52,301 nucleotides of DNA from Acetobacteraceae bacterium (GTDB taxonomy: Bacteria; Pseudomonadota; Alphaproteobacteria; Acetobacterales; Acetobacteraceae): positions 20,056 through 72,356 of the forward strand of contig PLXO01000125.1 in the NCBI GenBank assembly GCA_003151425.1, given 5' to 3'. Shown one piece after another: positions 11,459 through 19,919 of the stretch (position 1 is the stretch's first letter; every line of letters starts with the position of its first letter). The position numbers and the translations under genes were made by a program. The notes below the pieces were generated by a model. That model did not search any database and had not been told where the DNA came from. It saw nothing but the letters and a program-made list of their open reading frames with translations.

Positions 11459-11701
11459 ATGATCCAATCACACGTCATCGACGTCGACGGGGTGTTCGTT
11501 GGCGCCGCCGTCCGGCTCGACACCGGCTACCGCTTCGTTGCCACCGACTTTCGTCTTGAGCAGCTCGATTCGACGATCTGGCCGACCCTCGCCGAGGTGC
11601 GGCGCCTGGCTCGCAGCCTCTATTTGACCGGCAGCCTATTCGGGCAGACCACGTCCCAGGCGCCGGCGAACGCGCATCTCCGCCCAGGCAACGATCACTG
11701 A
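11459..11701 (+). CDS. Small conserved hypothetical protein
   Basis: 80 residues starting MIQSHVIDVDGVFVGAAVRL. The beta-hairpin-like start, then YRFVATDFRLEQLD and WPTLAEVRRLARSLYLTG, look like a genuine small alpha/beta protein. I recall similar unnamed proteins in Acetobacteraceae. The Shine-Dalgarno region (GAAAGACC) is weak. The tail after LTGSLFG is Gln/Pro/Asn-rich and may be altered. Divergent from the cassette; it may belong with it. No function proposed. Confidence 0.55.
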   Translation: MIQSHVIDVDGVFVGAAVRLDTGYRFVATDFRLEQLDSTIWPTLAEVRRLARSLYLTGSLFGQTTSQAPANAHLRPGNDH

Positions 11702-11810
11702 GCGGCGGCGCCAACGACCCGCCGTCGAAGGTTCGACCCCGCATCGGTTGTCTTGGGGCATGGCACGGCGCGCGGCGTCGGTGCCACGGCGTGTTCTTGC
11801 GGCACTCAGC

Positions 11811-12017
11811 ATCCTCGCTCGCACAGGCGCCGTCGCGTCATCCCTCGTGACACTGATCATCCCGGTGAGTGCCACCGTTCTGGGCAGCCTGGCCCTCGGT
11901 GCCCCGATTGTCCCGCGCCAGCTTTTCGGGATGGCTCTGATCGCAGGCGGACTTGTCGCCGTGGATGCAAGGCTGGGCGTGTTGCTGCGGCGCGGGCCGT
12001 CGGCGCGCACCTCATGA
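11811..12017 (+). pseudogene. C-terminal scrap of an EamA/DMT-family transporter
   Basis: The frame encodes ILARTGAVASSLVTLIIPVS, then ATVLGSLALGAPIVPRQLFG and MALIAGGLVAVDARL. This is the last two transmembrane helices of an EamA-type drug/metabolite exporter, including the typical LIIPVSATVLG and PRQLFGMALIAGG segments. The eight preceding helices are missing and the upstream sequence is unrelated, so this is a truncated remnant. Confidence 0.75.
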
Positions 12018-12257
12018 CGGACCTTGTCGGTGCCTGCATGAAGCGGAGGCGGCGCGATGGCGAGGTGGGCTTTGCGCTGCGGTCCCGCCTGTCGCGCCGC
12101 CACGCCGGCGGCATCGACGCGATGGCAGCGCGCTGACCCAATCGATCGCGGCGCCAGGTGCAACCGAAGCACCACATTCATCATTCATCAACCATTGCGG
12201 TGCTAGATTGGTCGCACAAAAACTCAGCCAAAAGGGCCATCGGCAGGAGCGACTACC

Positions 12258-12551
12258 ATGTCCATCAGCGGTGTGAGCGGATCACCTGAGGCCTACCAGC
12301 AATTGCAACTGGCCCTGGGTGCACAGCAGGCCGCTAGCCAGCAAACAACCAGCGCCCAGGTAAACGTCGGGCAGTCGGCCGGGCACAAACCACCGGCCGT
12401 GCAGACCGCGGCGTCCGTGCAGGGGCAGGGCCATCACGACCCTCATCATGTCGGGTCATCGCAGTCCGCCACGTTACCGCCCGGGGTCGGCGCCGCCGGC
12501 ACAAGTTCCGCCCCCGGCAGCACGACAGCATTGCTGAATGCCGTGGTATAA
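12258..12551 (+). CDS. Small Gln/Ser/His-rich hypothetical protein
   Basis: 97 residues, ATG 12258 behind GGCAGGAGCG. The opening MSISGVSGSPEAYQQLQLAL is helical. The rest is disordered and rich in Gln, Ser, Ala and Gly, with a His cluster HHDPHHVG near residue 60. No signal peptide or membrane helix. Codon use and the ribosome-binding site support translation, but I do not recognise a family. It lies alone between an EamA scrap and a repeat array. Confidence 0.5.
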   Translation: MSISGVSGSPEAYQQLQLALGAQQAASQQTTSAQVNVGQSAGHKPPAVQTAASVQGQGHHDPHHVGSSQSATLPPGVGAAGTSSAPGSTTALLNAVV

Positions 12552-12674
12552 TCCCGCCACGTAACCGCCCTCCGCCGCGGCGAGGTGCATCGTCGCCACG
12601 CCGTCGGCAGTGGGACAAATTGGCGGAGCGTCGGCGGTCGTGTCGCGCCGGTGTCGCCGCTGCATGTTATCTGC

Positions 12675-12858
12675 GTGCCAGGCTGTGATGGCCGCACCAG
12701 GATCCGATGTTCGCGCCAAGGTCTGATCAGCGCGCGAGGCCGTGAGGTCTGCGCCGGGCTGACGCCGGCACCAGGTTGACGCCGGCGCCACTTTGACATC
12801 GGCGCCAGGTTGCGATCTCTGCGCCAGCTTGCGGTGTTCGCGCCACGGGGATGTTGGC
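12675..12858. repeat. Periodic 19/17-bp array with a constant half and a variable half
   Basis: Ten unit starts at 12675, 12694, 12713, 12732, 12751, 12768, 12785, 12802, 12821 and 12840, spaced 19,19,19,19,17,17,17,19,19. Each starts with GCGCCAGGTTG or a one- to three-base variant, followed by 6-8 bases that differ between units. It lies just after the 3' end of the potI remnant; the rest of 12552-12912 holds nothing recognised. Confidence 0.8.
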
Positions 12859-12912
12859 GAGCGCCGGTCGCGGTGCCAGTCGCCGTGCCAATCGCTCGGG
12901 CGCGTCGCGCAC

Positions 12913-13707
12913 TCAGCGCCGAACCCGCCGCCCCCACCAAGCGGACTGCAGCCGCGCCACCACCAGCAGAATCGCCGTAACGACCGCCACGATCACCGTC
13001 GCCAGAGCATAGATCTCCGGCGTCGCTCCCAGCCGCGTCAGCGAGAACACCACCATCGGCAGTGTCGATGCCCCCGGCGCCGAGGTGAAACTTGCCACCA
13101 CGACATCATCCAACGACAGCGTGAATGCCAGCAGCCAACCCGCCGCCAGCGCCGGCGCCGTCAGCGGCAGCGTCACCCGCGCGAACGCCGCCCAGAGCGT
13201 AGCATACAGGTCCATCGCCGCGTCCTCCAGCTCGGTGCCGGCGTCGGCCAGCCGCGCCCGCACCACCACCGCGACATAGGCCACCGACACCGAGGCGTGC
13301 GCCAGCGTCACCGTCGTCGTCCCCCGCCCGGCCGGCCAGCCGACCGCCTGCTCCAGCGCCACGAACAGCAGCAACAGCGACAGGCCGGTGATGACCTCCG
13401 GCAGCACCAGCGGCGCCGCCACCGCCGCGGCGAAGGCCGCCCGTCCACGGAACCGCCCGAAGCGGGCCAGCGCATAGCCCGCCAGTGTGCCGACGATCAG
13501 TGCCAGCGTGGCCGAGGCGGTGGCGATGCGCAGCGACAGCAGCGCCGCGTCGATCATTTGCGGGTCGTGCGCCAGCGTCGTGTACCAGCGCAGCGAGACG
13601 CCCGACCACGCCGTCACCAGCCGCGAGGCATTGAAGCTGAACGCGATCAGGAATCCGATCGGCGCATACAGGAACGCGTAGCAGACGATCAGCCAGATCA
13701 GCAGCGA
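12913..13707 (-). pseudogene. potI: 5'-truncated PotI-type ABC permease
   Basis: The minus-strand frame from about 13707 encodes SLLIWLIVCYAFLYAPIGFL, then FSFNASRLVTAWSGVSLRWY, APLVLPEVITGLSLLLLFVA and the inner-membrane coupling loop DAAMDLYATLWAAFARVTLP. It ends normally at 12913. This is the inner-membrane permease of a putrescine/spermidine importer. The N-terminal helix is present but lacks any ATG/GTG/TTG before an in-frame TGA at 13747-13749; the first usable start is GTG 13617, inside the gene and after the first helix. Partners potF, potG and potH are absent. A remnant, or at best a shortened protein. Confidence 0.7.
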
Positions 13708-13735
13708 GCGGGACCGGGTCAGCGTCGCGCACGCC

Positions 13736-13942
13736 CTATGGGAAGATCATGTGGACCCGCCGATTGGCGTCGGCAATGTCGGCACTTGGCAGCTTACCCT
13801 GGAACAGGATGCTGCGCGCCTGATCGTCCGGGGACCGCAGCTCCGACAGGATCGCCGCGACGTTCACCCGCCCGACCCGCACCGGAAGCTCGAAATCGCT
13901 CAGCTTGCCGGGCTTCAAGGTCACGGGCACACCACCGTCAGT
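13736..13942 (-). pseudogene. C-terminal fragment of an unidentified protein, next to the potI break
   Basis: The frame reads GVPVTLKPGKLSDFELPVRV, GRVNVAAILSELRSPDDQAR and SILFQGKLPSADIADANRRV, ending at a stop at 13736. The residue pattern looks like real protein, but upstream (13943-14365) the frame turns into low-complexity repeat. It ends where the recognisable potI sequence begins, which suggests that a deletion joined two gene ends. Family not recognised. Confidence 0.3.
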
Positions 13943-14435
13943 CCAGTCGCGACGTTGCAGAGATCGGGCGACAGCACAAGCCGCATAGTGGGACCTTTTC
14001 ATCATCATGACGGTGCTGGGCTTCCGGCAGTTCCTGCTGCGCACGCCGGACTGTGTCCGAGGCGAGTGGAGCCTTGTGACCATGGCCTGTTCGATGAGGC
14101 GCCGGTTCACCCTCGGCCCCTCCCGGTGAGGGCGGGGCGAGGGTTCTACGTGCAAACCGAGGCGGCTGACGATCAATCCAGGTGGCCCGGACGCGCGATC
14201 CCGGTGGCCCGGAAGCGAGTTGCGGCGGCAATAGGCGTCCCACTGCGACTTCGCGTGCCCACTGCGACTTCGCGTGCCCACTGCGGCTTCGCGTGCCCGC
14301 TGCGACTTCGCGTGCCCACTGCGACTTCGCGTGATAATGCCGATGCCATAAAATTCAGGCGGCAATCTCAGTCCAACAGGCTAGGTCCCAACAAGCTGCG
14401 GACTATCTATGTCCGCTCAGTGACGCGCGGATTGG
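13943..14435. other. Gene-free stretch with repeats and a palindrome
   Basis: No convincing gene. It contains a GC-rich palindromic piece near 14114-14150 (CCCCTCCCGGTGAGGGCGGG), related in style to other intergenic palindromes here, and the 19-bp x5 array at 14239-14333. Confidence 0.5.
14239..14333. repeat. 19-bp x5 tandem repeat
   Basis: Five units of CCCACTGCGACTTCGCGTG start at 14239, 14258, 14277, 14296 and 14315. Units 1, 2 and 5 are identical; units 3 and 4 carry one transition each. Non-coding. Confidence 0.93.
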
Positions 14436-14750
14436 CTATGGCGTGCGAACCACTGTGGTCGTGCTGGTGCTGGGCGCCATATAGGTTTGCGCCGGTGTCA
14501 CATAGCCTGGAACCGGTGTCGAATACGTGGTGGTGGTGCTGCCAGGCGCCATATAGGCACCGGCCGGCGCCGGCGTCACATACGTGGTGGTGGTGCTGTT
14601 AGGCGGAATATAGCCTCCGGCCGGCATCGGGGTCACATAGGTGGTGGTCGTTGCCGGAGTGTAGGTGGTGGTGGTCATCTGCGGACCCTGGTCTGCGGCG
14701 CATCCGGCCAAGCCCAATAAAGCCACCGGGAGCAGTAGGGAGTAGCGCAT
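14436..14750 (-). CDS. Small repetitive lipoprotein (Thr/Tyr/Pro-rich)
   Basis: 104 residues; ATG 14750 follows AGAAGGA. A lipoprotein signal MRYSLLLPVALLGLAGCAAD has a clear LAGC lipobox, so the mature protein is lipid-anchored, probably at the outer membrane or facing the periplasm. The mature part is about four copies of a 20-22-residue unit of the form TTTTYVTPxPAGxYxPPxS. This looks like a flexible, beta-prone spacer without a catalytic domain. Function unknown. The DNA repeats (CATAGGTGGTGGTGG-like) show that the copies arose by tandem duplication. Confidence 0.75.
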   Translation of the reverse strand: MRYSLLLPVALLGLAGCAADQGPQMTTTTYTPATTTTYVTPMPAGGYIPPNSTTTTYVTPAPAGAYMAPGSTTTTYSTPVPGYVTPAQTYMAPSTSTTTVVRTP

Positions 14751-15056
14751 GGCCCAATTCCTTCTGGTGTGACGTTATGCTTGAGGTGGCTTCTCCCAGG
14801 CAGCACCGGTAGGCTCGGAATCTACGCAGATCCTTCACGGAGGCCATCGAGCAGGATCAGTGCCCGCAACAACGAGCTTGGTTTTGCGATAGACCGCACA
14901 GAACAGTCTGGCCACGGAATGGAAAAGCCGCGCCGAACGGGCTGCCCGGGCCGTCGCCCGCGCTTCACGGCGACCACCCTCCACGCGGTGATGTATTAAT
15001 TATACAGAACGAAATTGGGGCGGCAACAAGCCGGAACCAGAATGCAGTGATCGACG
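14751..15056. other. Intergenic region, nothing recognised
   Basis: Between the lipoprotein start and the hydratase stop. There is a short AT-rich patch at 14990-15015 and no gene, repeat or clear terminator that I can support. Confidence 0.5.
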
Positions 15057-15863
15057 CTATCCCGCCACGCTGGCCTCCACCGCGCCAAGCCCGGCGAACG
15101 TCGCGTGCACCTGATCGCCGGCGGCAAGCGTCAGCATCCGGGTGAACGAGCCGGTCATGATCAGATCGCCGGCCTTCAGCACTTGGCCATACGCGGGCAG
15201 TTTGCCAGCCAGCCAGACGATCGCATTCAGCGGATGGCCCAGCACCTTGCCAGCCAGCCAGACGATCGCATTCAGCGGATGGCCCAGCACCGCCGCCCCC
15301 AGCCTGGTCGCAAGCTCCACGCCGTTCACCCGCACCCGTGTCTCGATCCCCGCGAGATCGGGCATGTCGCCCATGCGAACCGGCGCACCCAGCACCACCG
15401 CCTTCTGCGCCACGTTGTCGGCCAGCGCGAGCGCCATGTCGCGTCGCAGGTCGCAGCGCAGCTCGACGATCTCCAGCGCCGGATAGCAGACCTCGATGGC
15501 CGCGCGCACGGCATCGGCATCCGCCCCCGCTTCGATCGGCCGGGCCAGGCGCACGCAGATCTCCGGCTCGCATCCCGGCCGGATCATGTCCGCCGGAAAT
15601 TGGTGGCCAGACGGGAACTGTTCCAGCACATGGCCGAACGCCGGCTCGTGGAAATTGAATTGCTCCTGCGTCGGCTTCGAGGTCAGCGCCACCTTCCAGC
15701 CGATCTGCCGCGCCCCGGCCGCGGTGCGCCGCGCCAGGATGCCGAGCTGAACGCGATACGCCTGATCGATCGTCAGCCGATCGATCCACGCATCCGGAAA
15801 GAACTCACCCCGCACGTGCGCGGACCACAGGCTGTCGATCGCCGCGGCTTCGTCGAACGCCAT
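15057..15863 (-). CDS. 2-keto-4-pentenoate hydratase / FAH-family enzyme with a 15-residue duplication
   Basis: 268 residues from ATG 15863, five bases after GGGAGG. Motifs of the MhpD/FAH fold: QIGWKVALTS, EPEICVRLARPI (metal ligands Glu-x-Glu), DLAGIETRVRVNG, and KAGDLIMTGSFTRM. The reaction expected is hydration of 2-keto-4-pentenoate-type acids in meta-cleavage pathways, or decarboxylation of a related keto acid. The segment VLGHPLNAIVWLAGK occurs twice in a row (two identical 45-bp copies). In the family this is a single helix near the active site, so folding or activity may be changed. No meta-cleavage genes adjoin it. Confidence 0.8.
   Translation of the reverse strand: MAFDEAAAIDSLWSAHVRGEFFPDAWIDRLTIDQAYRVQLGILARRTAAGARQIGWKVALTSKPTQEQFNFHEPAFGHVLEQFPSGHQFPADMIRPGCEPEICVRLARPIEAGADADAVRAAIEVCYPALEIVELRCDLRRDMALALADNVAQKAVVLGAPVRMGDMPDLAGIETRVRVNGVELATRLGAAVLGHPLNAIVWLAGKVLGHPLNAIVWLAGKLPAYGQVLKAGDLIMTGSFTRMLTLAAGDQVHATFAGLGAVEASVAG
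15202..15291. repeat. Perfect 45-bp tandem duplication inside the hydratase gene
   Basis: 15202-15246 and 15247-15291 are identical base for base, so the duplication is recent. It keeps frame and repeats 15 residues. Confidence 0.97.
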
Positions 15864-16138
15864 CGCCACCTCCCAGGATCGTTGCGTGAGTGTAGATGGG
15901 GCCGGCCCGGGTGACCAGCGGAGGGACTCTGACGGATGGAACCGGCCGGCGCGGCGGCAGGGCGCGGGATTCCACGAGCCAGCCGGGATTGGTCCGTTTG
16001 ATGTTCACCAGAAGTTAGTTGCTTATATTCACTGACTGGTTATCTGTGGTCACTGGGTAGTTACCGAGGCTAGTGACGTCGTTGTCCCGAACCCATATGC
16101 ATTTGGCAAATGACCCAGACACTTTCTTGGAGGCAACA

Positions 16139-16216
16139 ATGTCAACCATTCTGATCATTCTTGTGCTTTTCCTGCTCCTCGGCGGCGGTGGCTTTTACGG
16201 CTATCGGCGCTGGTAG
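16139..16216 (+). CDS. 25-residue single-pass membrane peptide
   Basis: ATG 16139 has an excellent GGAGG site six bases upstream. The product is MSTILIILVLFLLLGGGGFY followed by GYRRW: one hydrophobic helix, a Gly run and a basic-aromatic end. It resembles the first half of short GGGG-YYGY-RW membrane proteins found in alphaproteobacteria, which usually continue into a second helix; here a TAG ends it after Trp. It is either a genuine micropeptide or a shortened version. Upstream, 16017-16138 is relatively AT-rich and may carry its promoter. Confidence 0.6.
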   Translation: MSTILIILVLFLLLGGGGFYGYRRW

Positions 16217-16397
16217 CACTGGATCGCGCTTCGCTGTTGAGAGCCGACGGATACAATCCGACGGGCCGAACCTGTCAGTTTGCCGGCTCGGCTTGGATTT
16301 CCACCATGCGGACTGCACGCCGCCGTCTGGTTTTCACCAATGGCTGGTTGCCGCCCGCCTGCGTGCGTGCCGAGCGGCGAGCCAGCTCTGCTGGGCG

Positions 16398-16805
16398 TCA
16401 GCCATGGGCTGATTTGCGCGGCCGCCCCCCCCTTCGCGCCGTTCACCCGGGCCGCTGCGGCCTTTGGCGGTGACGTCGCGCGTCCCGCATGCCTGGCCAT
16501 GTAGCTTTTGGTCCCGAACAAGCCGGCGAGCAGACCGGGGGTCGATAGATCGACATCCGGCGCCTCCCAGTGCAGCCCGTAGCCCGCGCCAAGCACTTCG
16601 ACCGCGGCAAGCTGCTCCGCCGTTGCGCTCTCCAGCCGCTGTGCCAGGTGTGGCGGGAACATGAAGGTGCATCCGTTGGTCAGCTCGACGATCACCCGGC
16701 CGAGCCGCCGGTCATACCGCGCGGCGGCCGCACGCGGTTCATTGCGCCGCGCAACCCCGCCCGTTCCGCAGCGGCATCGATCTGAGCATCAGTCATTTCG
16801 GCCAT
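16398..16805 (-). pseudogene. DUF2442 protein, broken by two frameshifts
   Basis: Starts MAEMTDAQIDAAAER at ATG 16805 behind GGGAGG, inside the 3' end of the DUF4160 gene. The frame is lost near 16753-16763, where two extra bases appear. The next frame carries the body: RVIVELTNGCTFMFPPHLAQ, AAVEVLGAGYGLHWEAPDVD and GLLAGLFGTKSYMARHAGRA. At the end, a run of eight G (plus-strand C 16425-16432) shifts NGAKGG away from the expected GRPRK ending. With seven G the frame ends properly at 16398. DUF2442 proteins commonly pair with DUF4160 and are thought of as toxin-antitoxin-like. A shortened product from GTG 16695 is possible. Confidence 0.75.
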
Positions 16806-17053
16806 GAATGTCCTCCCACCGGGCCAGCAACAGCGCCTGCTGCCCGGCAACGATCCGCATGGCGCGACGGGCGTCACCGCGCGTCATGCCGTCGGTTCAG
16901 TCCAGGTCGGGGGCGCCCCGTCTGCACCCAGCAATCGGCACCCAGCAAATTGATCTTGGCCTGACCGTCACCGAAAACATGGACGTGCGCCGGCTGGTGA
17001 TCGTCAACGAAAATGACGACGCGCAAGCCGTGGGCACGAAGCACGGTGACCAT
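16789..17053 (-). pseudogene. DUF4160 protein, frameshifted
   Basis: ATG 17053 opens MVTVLRAHGLRVVIFVDDHQ, then PAHVHVFGDGQAKINLLGAD, the DUF4160 core. Shortly after, the motif TGCTGGGTGC is duplicated (near 16926-16955) and the frame breaks. The expected ending GDARRAMRIVAGQQALLLAR and WEDIHGRND is found in another frame, stopping at 16789. Its end overlaps the DUF2442 start by 17 bp, the usual arrangement of the pair. Both genes are therefore decayed. Confidence 0.7.
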
Positions 17054-17217
17054 CGCGCAAATAACCTATCGTGATGGATATGCAAGCACGACAGAAACGC
17101 CCGTATAAGCGGCGGGTCGTGTACCGCGCGTTAAGGATGCCGCCAAAATCCTCCGTGCCTGCGCTCCCCACCCCCATCCGTCCGTGCTAAGCGGCCCCCA
17201 GCCCAGGACCGCCCCGC

Positions 17218-18555
17218 ATGTCCACTGCCGCCCGCCCCCTCGTTGCACGCCGCCCCGCCGGCCCCCTCACCGGGCGCATCGCCGTCCCCGGTGACAAATC
17301 CATCAGCCACCGCGCGCTGATGTTCGGCGCCCTCGCGGTCGGCGAGACCCGCATCACCGGCCTACTCGAAGGTGAGGACGTGTTGCGCACCGCCGCCGCC
17401 ATGCGGGCCCTCGGCGCCGAGGTCACGCACGACCCCGACGGCACCTGGCGCGTCGCCGGTCGCGGCGTCGGCGGCCTGACCGAGCCCGCCGACGTGCTCG
17501 ACATGGGCAACTCGGGCACCGCCGCGCGCCTGCTGTGCGGCATCCTCGCCAGCCACGACCTGTTCGCGGTGATGACCGGCGACGCCAGCCTGCGCGGCCG
17601 CCCGATGCGCCGCGTCATCGACCCGCTCACCGGCTGCGGCGCCAGCTTCACCGCGCGCGACGGCGGCCGCCTGCCGCTGGCGGTCCAGGGCGCGAAGGAC
17701 GCGCTGCCGCTGGACTACCGTGTCCCGGTCCCCTCGGCCCAGGTGAAGTCGGCGGTCCTGTTGTGCGGCCTGAACGCGCCCGGGATCACCCGCGTGGAGG
17801 AACCCGAGGCGACCCGCGACCACAGCGAGAACATGCTGCGCCACTTCGGTGCGACGGTGCAGGTGACTCTCGTTGGCACCGGCCGGGTGATCCAGCTTCA
17901 CGGCCAGCCGGAGCTGATCGCCGCGGACGTGGTGGTGCCGGGCGATCCGTCCTCCGCCGCGTTTCCCCTGGTGGCGGCGCTGCTGGTGCCTGGGTCCCGC
18001 GTGACCATCACCGGCGTCGGGCTGAACCCGCTGCGCACCGGCCTGCTGGCGACCCTGGCCGAGATGGGCGCCGACTTGCGCATCGAGAACCAGCGCACCG
18101 AGGGCGGCGAGCCGGTCGGCGACGTGGTCGCCACGCACGGCCCCCTGAAGGCGATCACCGTGCCGCCGCAGCGCGCCCCCAGCATGATCGACGAATACCC
18201 AATCCTGGCCGTCGCCGCCGCCGGCGCCGAGGGCATCACGCGCATGCGCGGCCTGAAGGAACTGCGGGTGAAAGAGAGCGACCGCCTCGCCGCCACCGCC
18301 GCGATGCTGGACGCCAACGGCGTGCGGGTCGAGATCGAGGGCGACGACCTGATCGTGCACGGCATGCCCGGCGGCATCCCGGGTGGCGCCACGGTCACCA
18401 CCCACATGGACCACCGCCTGGCAATGAGCGCCCTGATCTTCGGCCTGGCCGCCGAGGCGCCGGTCGCCGTCGACGACGCGGCGTTCATCGACACCAGTTT
18501 TCCTGGATTCACGGCGCTGATGGACCGCATGGGCGCCAGGCTGACGCCCACGTGA
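17218..18555 (+). CDS. aroA: 3-phosphoshikimate 1-carboxyvinyltransferase (EPSP synthase), class II type
   Basis: 445 residues. It transfers enolpyruvate from PEP to shikimate-3-phosphate, the sixth step of chorismate synthesis, in the cytoplasm. Clear motifs: [86 protein letters not shown] and [20 protein letters not shown]. The long [15 protein letters not shown] segment places it with the alphaproteobacterial class II enzymes, but it has Gly (NSGTA) where the Agrobacterium CP4 enzyme has Ala. The cmk gene follows 111 bp downstream, with a palindrome between. The start ATG 17218 gives the normal length. Confidence 0.97.
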   Translation: MSTAARPLVARRPAGPLTGRIAVPGDKSISHRALMFGALAVGETRITGLLEGEDVLRTAAAMRALGAEVTHDPDGTWRVAGRGVGGLTEPADVLDMGNSGTAARLLCGILASHDLFAVMTGDASLRGRPMRRVIDPLTGCGASFTARDGGRLPLAVQGAKDALPLDYRVPVPSAQVKSAVLLCGLNAPGITRVEEPEATRDHSENMLRHFGATVQVTLVGTGRVIQLHGQPELIAADVVVPGDPSSAAFPLVAALLVPGSRVTITGVGLNPLRTGLLATLAEMGADLRIENQRTEGGEPVGDVVATHGPLKAITVPPQRAPSMIDEYPILAVAAAGAEGITRMRGLKELRVKESDRLAATAAMLDANGVRVEIEGDDLIVHGMPGGIPGGATVTTHMDHRLAMSALIFGLAAEAPVAVDDAAFIDTSFPGFTALMDRMGARLTPT

Positions 18556-18586
18556 GAGGACACTGCCGTTGACGTCGAATATTCTA

Positions 18587-18612
18587 CTCCCCCTCCCTCA
18601 AGGGGAGGGGGA
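18587..18612. repeat. CT/AG-rich palindrome between aroA and cmk
   Basis: CTCCCCCTCCCTCAAGGGGA followed by GGGGGAG. It is the single-copy form of the palindrome that appears in inverted pairs at 23551-23669 and 50506-50619. Confidence 0.8.
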
Positions 18613-18666
18613 GAACGTTACGTTCCGGCCCGGACTTATTCCTGATGACAAAGGGCTACCCCCCAC

Positions 18667-19287
18667 GTGAACCCAGTAATCGCCATCGACGGCCCGGCCG
18701 CCGCGGGCAAGGGCACGCTGGCCCGCCGCATCGCCCAGGCGCTGGGTCTGCCCTACCTCGACACCGGCCTGCTCTACCGCGCGGTGGCCCGGTGCGTGCT
18801 GGACGCGGCGGGCGATCCGCGGGATCCGGCAACGGCGACGGCGGCTGCGCGTGCGCTGACCCCGGCGGATCTCCAGCGGCACGATCTGCGCGGCCCGATC
18901 GCGGATGACGCGGCGGCCTCGGTCGCCGCGATCCCAGGCGTTCGCACCGCGCTGCTCGACTTCCAGCGGAATTTCGGCGCGACCGCCGGCGCGGTGCTCG
19001 ACGGCCGCGACATCGGCACCGTCATCTTCCCCGATGCACCGGTGAAGCTGTATGTGGTCGCAACCCCGGCCGAGCGCGCCCGCCGCCGCTGGGCCGAGCT
19101 GCAGGCGCGCGGCGTTGCAGCCTCGCTGCCCGAGGTCGAGGCCGACCTGCGTGCCCGCGACGCGCGCGACGCCCCGAACATGCGCCGCGCGGACGACGCG
19201 GTCACGCTCGACACCACCGCGCTGGACGCCGACGGCGCCTTTGCAGCCGCCATGGAGGTCGTAAGAACGAGGCTCGGTCGCGCATAA
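18667..19287 (+). CDS. cmk: Cytidylate kinase
   Basis: 206 residues from GTG 18667. It phosphorylates CMP/dCMP with ATP. P-loop GPAAAGKGTLARRIAQALG, substrate segment LPYLDTGLLYRAVA, VLDGRDIGTVIFPDAPVKLY with the CMP-binding Asp-Arg, and the LID segment RARRRWAELQARG. Slightly shorter than usual but with all functional parts. In many alphaproteobacteria rpsA follows directly; here cmk is followed by 0.9 kb of repeat and remnant DNA. Confidence 0.96.
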   Translation: MNPVIAIDGPAAAGKGTLARRIAQALGLPYLDTGLLYRAVARCVLDAAGDPRDPATATAAARALTPADLQRHDLRGPIADDAAASVAAIPGVRTALLDFQRNFGATAGAVLDGRDIGTVIFPDAPVKLYVVATPAERARRRWAELQARGVAASLPEVEADLRARDARDAPNMRRADDAVTLDTTALDADGAFAAAMEVVRTRLGRA

Positions 19288-19434
19288 GGCGACGGCCAAC
19301 AATTCCCGCTTTGAGATTGCACCCCCGGACGGATTGCAGATGTCCCTTCCGGGTATGCAATATCACCCTCTCTCCGAATGGTGCCAGGGCGATTGCTTGG
19401 GGTCAGCCGGATGGGGCCGGATGTGCCGCAGTAA

Positions 19435-19636
19435 GGCAAGCAAGTAGCCATCGGACACAGAGTTACACCGAGTGCACACAGAGTTTCACTGAGAGAAAAC
19501 AAATGACGCTGCGCGCAAGGCGCTTTGACCCGTGCATCTGTCATCGGCGCGAAGCGCCATTAGAGTCTGCTCAGTGAAACTCTGTGTGCTGTCGCTGTAA
19601 CTTTGTGCCAGATGGCTACCTGCTTCCTTGCTTGTT
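19435..19636. repeat. Long imperfect inverted repeat
   Basis: The left arm, 19435-19493, includes CACAGAGTTTCACTGAG and GTAGCCATC. The right arm, 19570-19636, carries their reverse complements CTCAGTGAAACTCTGTG and GATGGCTAC in matching order, with small differences. The 76-bp centre has its own GCGC-rich hairpin. A transcript would form a very large stem-loop. Confidence 0.8.
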
Positions 19637-19919
19637 TGCTTCGCGGCGGCCCCGAATGACACACGCCAGTTGCACACGCGACCCGGCGATATGGAACAAT
19701 TTGGCCACCCACAACGCGACGCGTCCCTACCATACGCAAGTGGAAAGTAATGCGTTCAACAGAATCTGGCCTATCATACCGATTTGCTCCTGCCTCGACC
19801 ATCGACACGCACACCCCGGAAAAGTTAAGCGTGATACCTAATGAAGGTACGGGAGCAGACTTTGCAAGCCCCATCTGCATTATTTTCGGGATATGAGGAG
19901 CGTTGATGAGCGGCAAGGA

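Noticed and set aside
12675..12858. CRISPR array
   Set aside because: The constant part is only about 11 bp and imperfect, the variable part is 6-8 bp, and no cas gene is near. Reported as a periodic repeat instead.
12793..14010. 405-codon plus-strand frame rich in Arg and Gln
   Set aside because: Antisense to the PotI frame. Its Arg/Gln/His composition is typical of a shadow frame in GC-rich DNA.
14239..14333. CRISPR array
   Set aside because: Units are contiguous with no spacers, so this is a plain tandem repeat.
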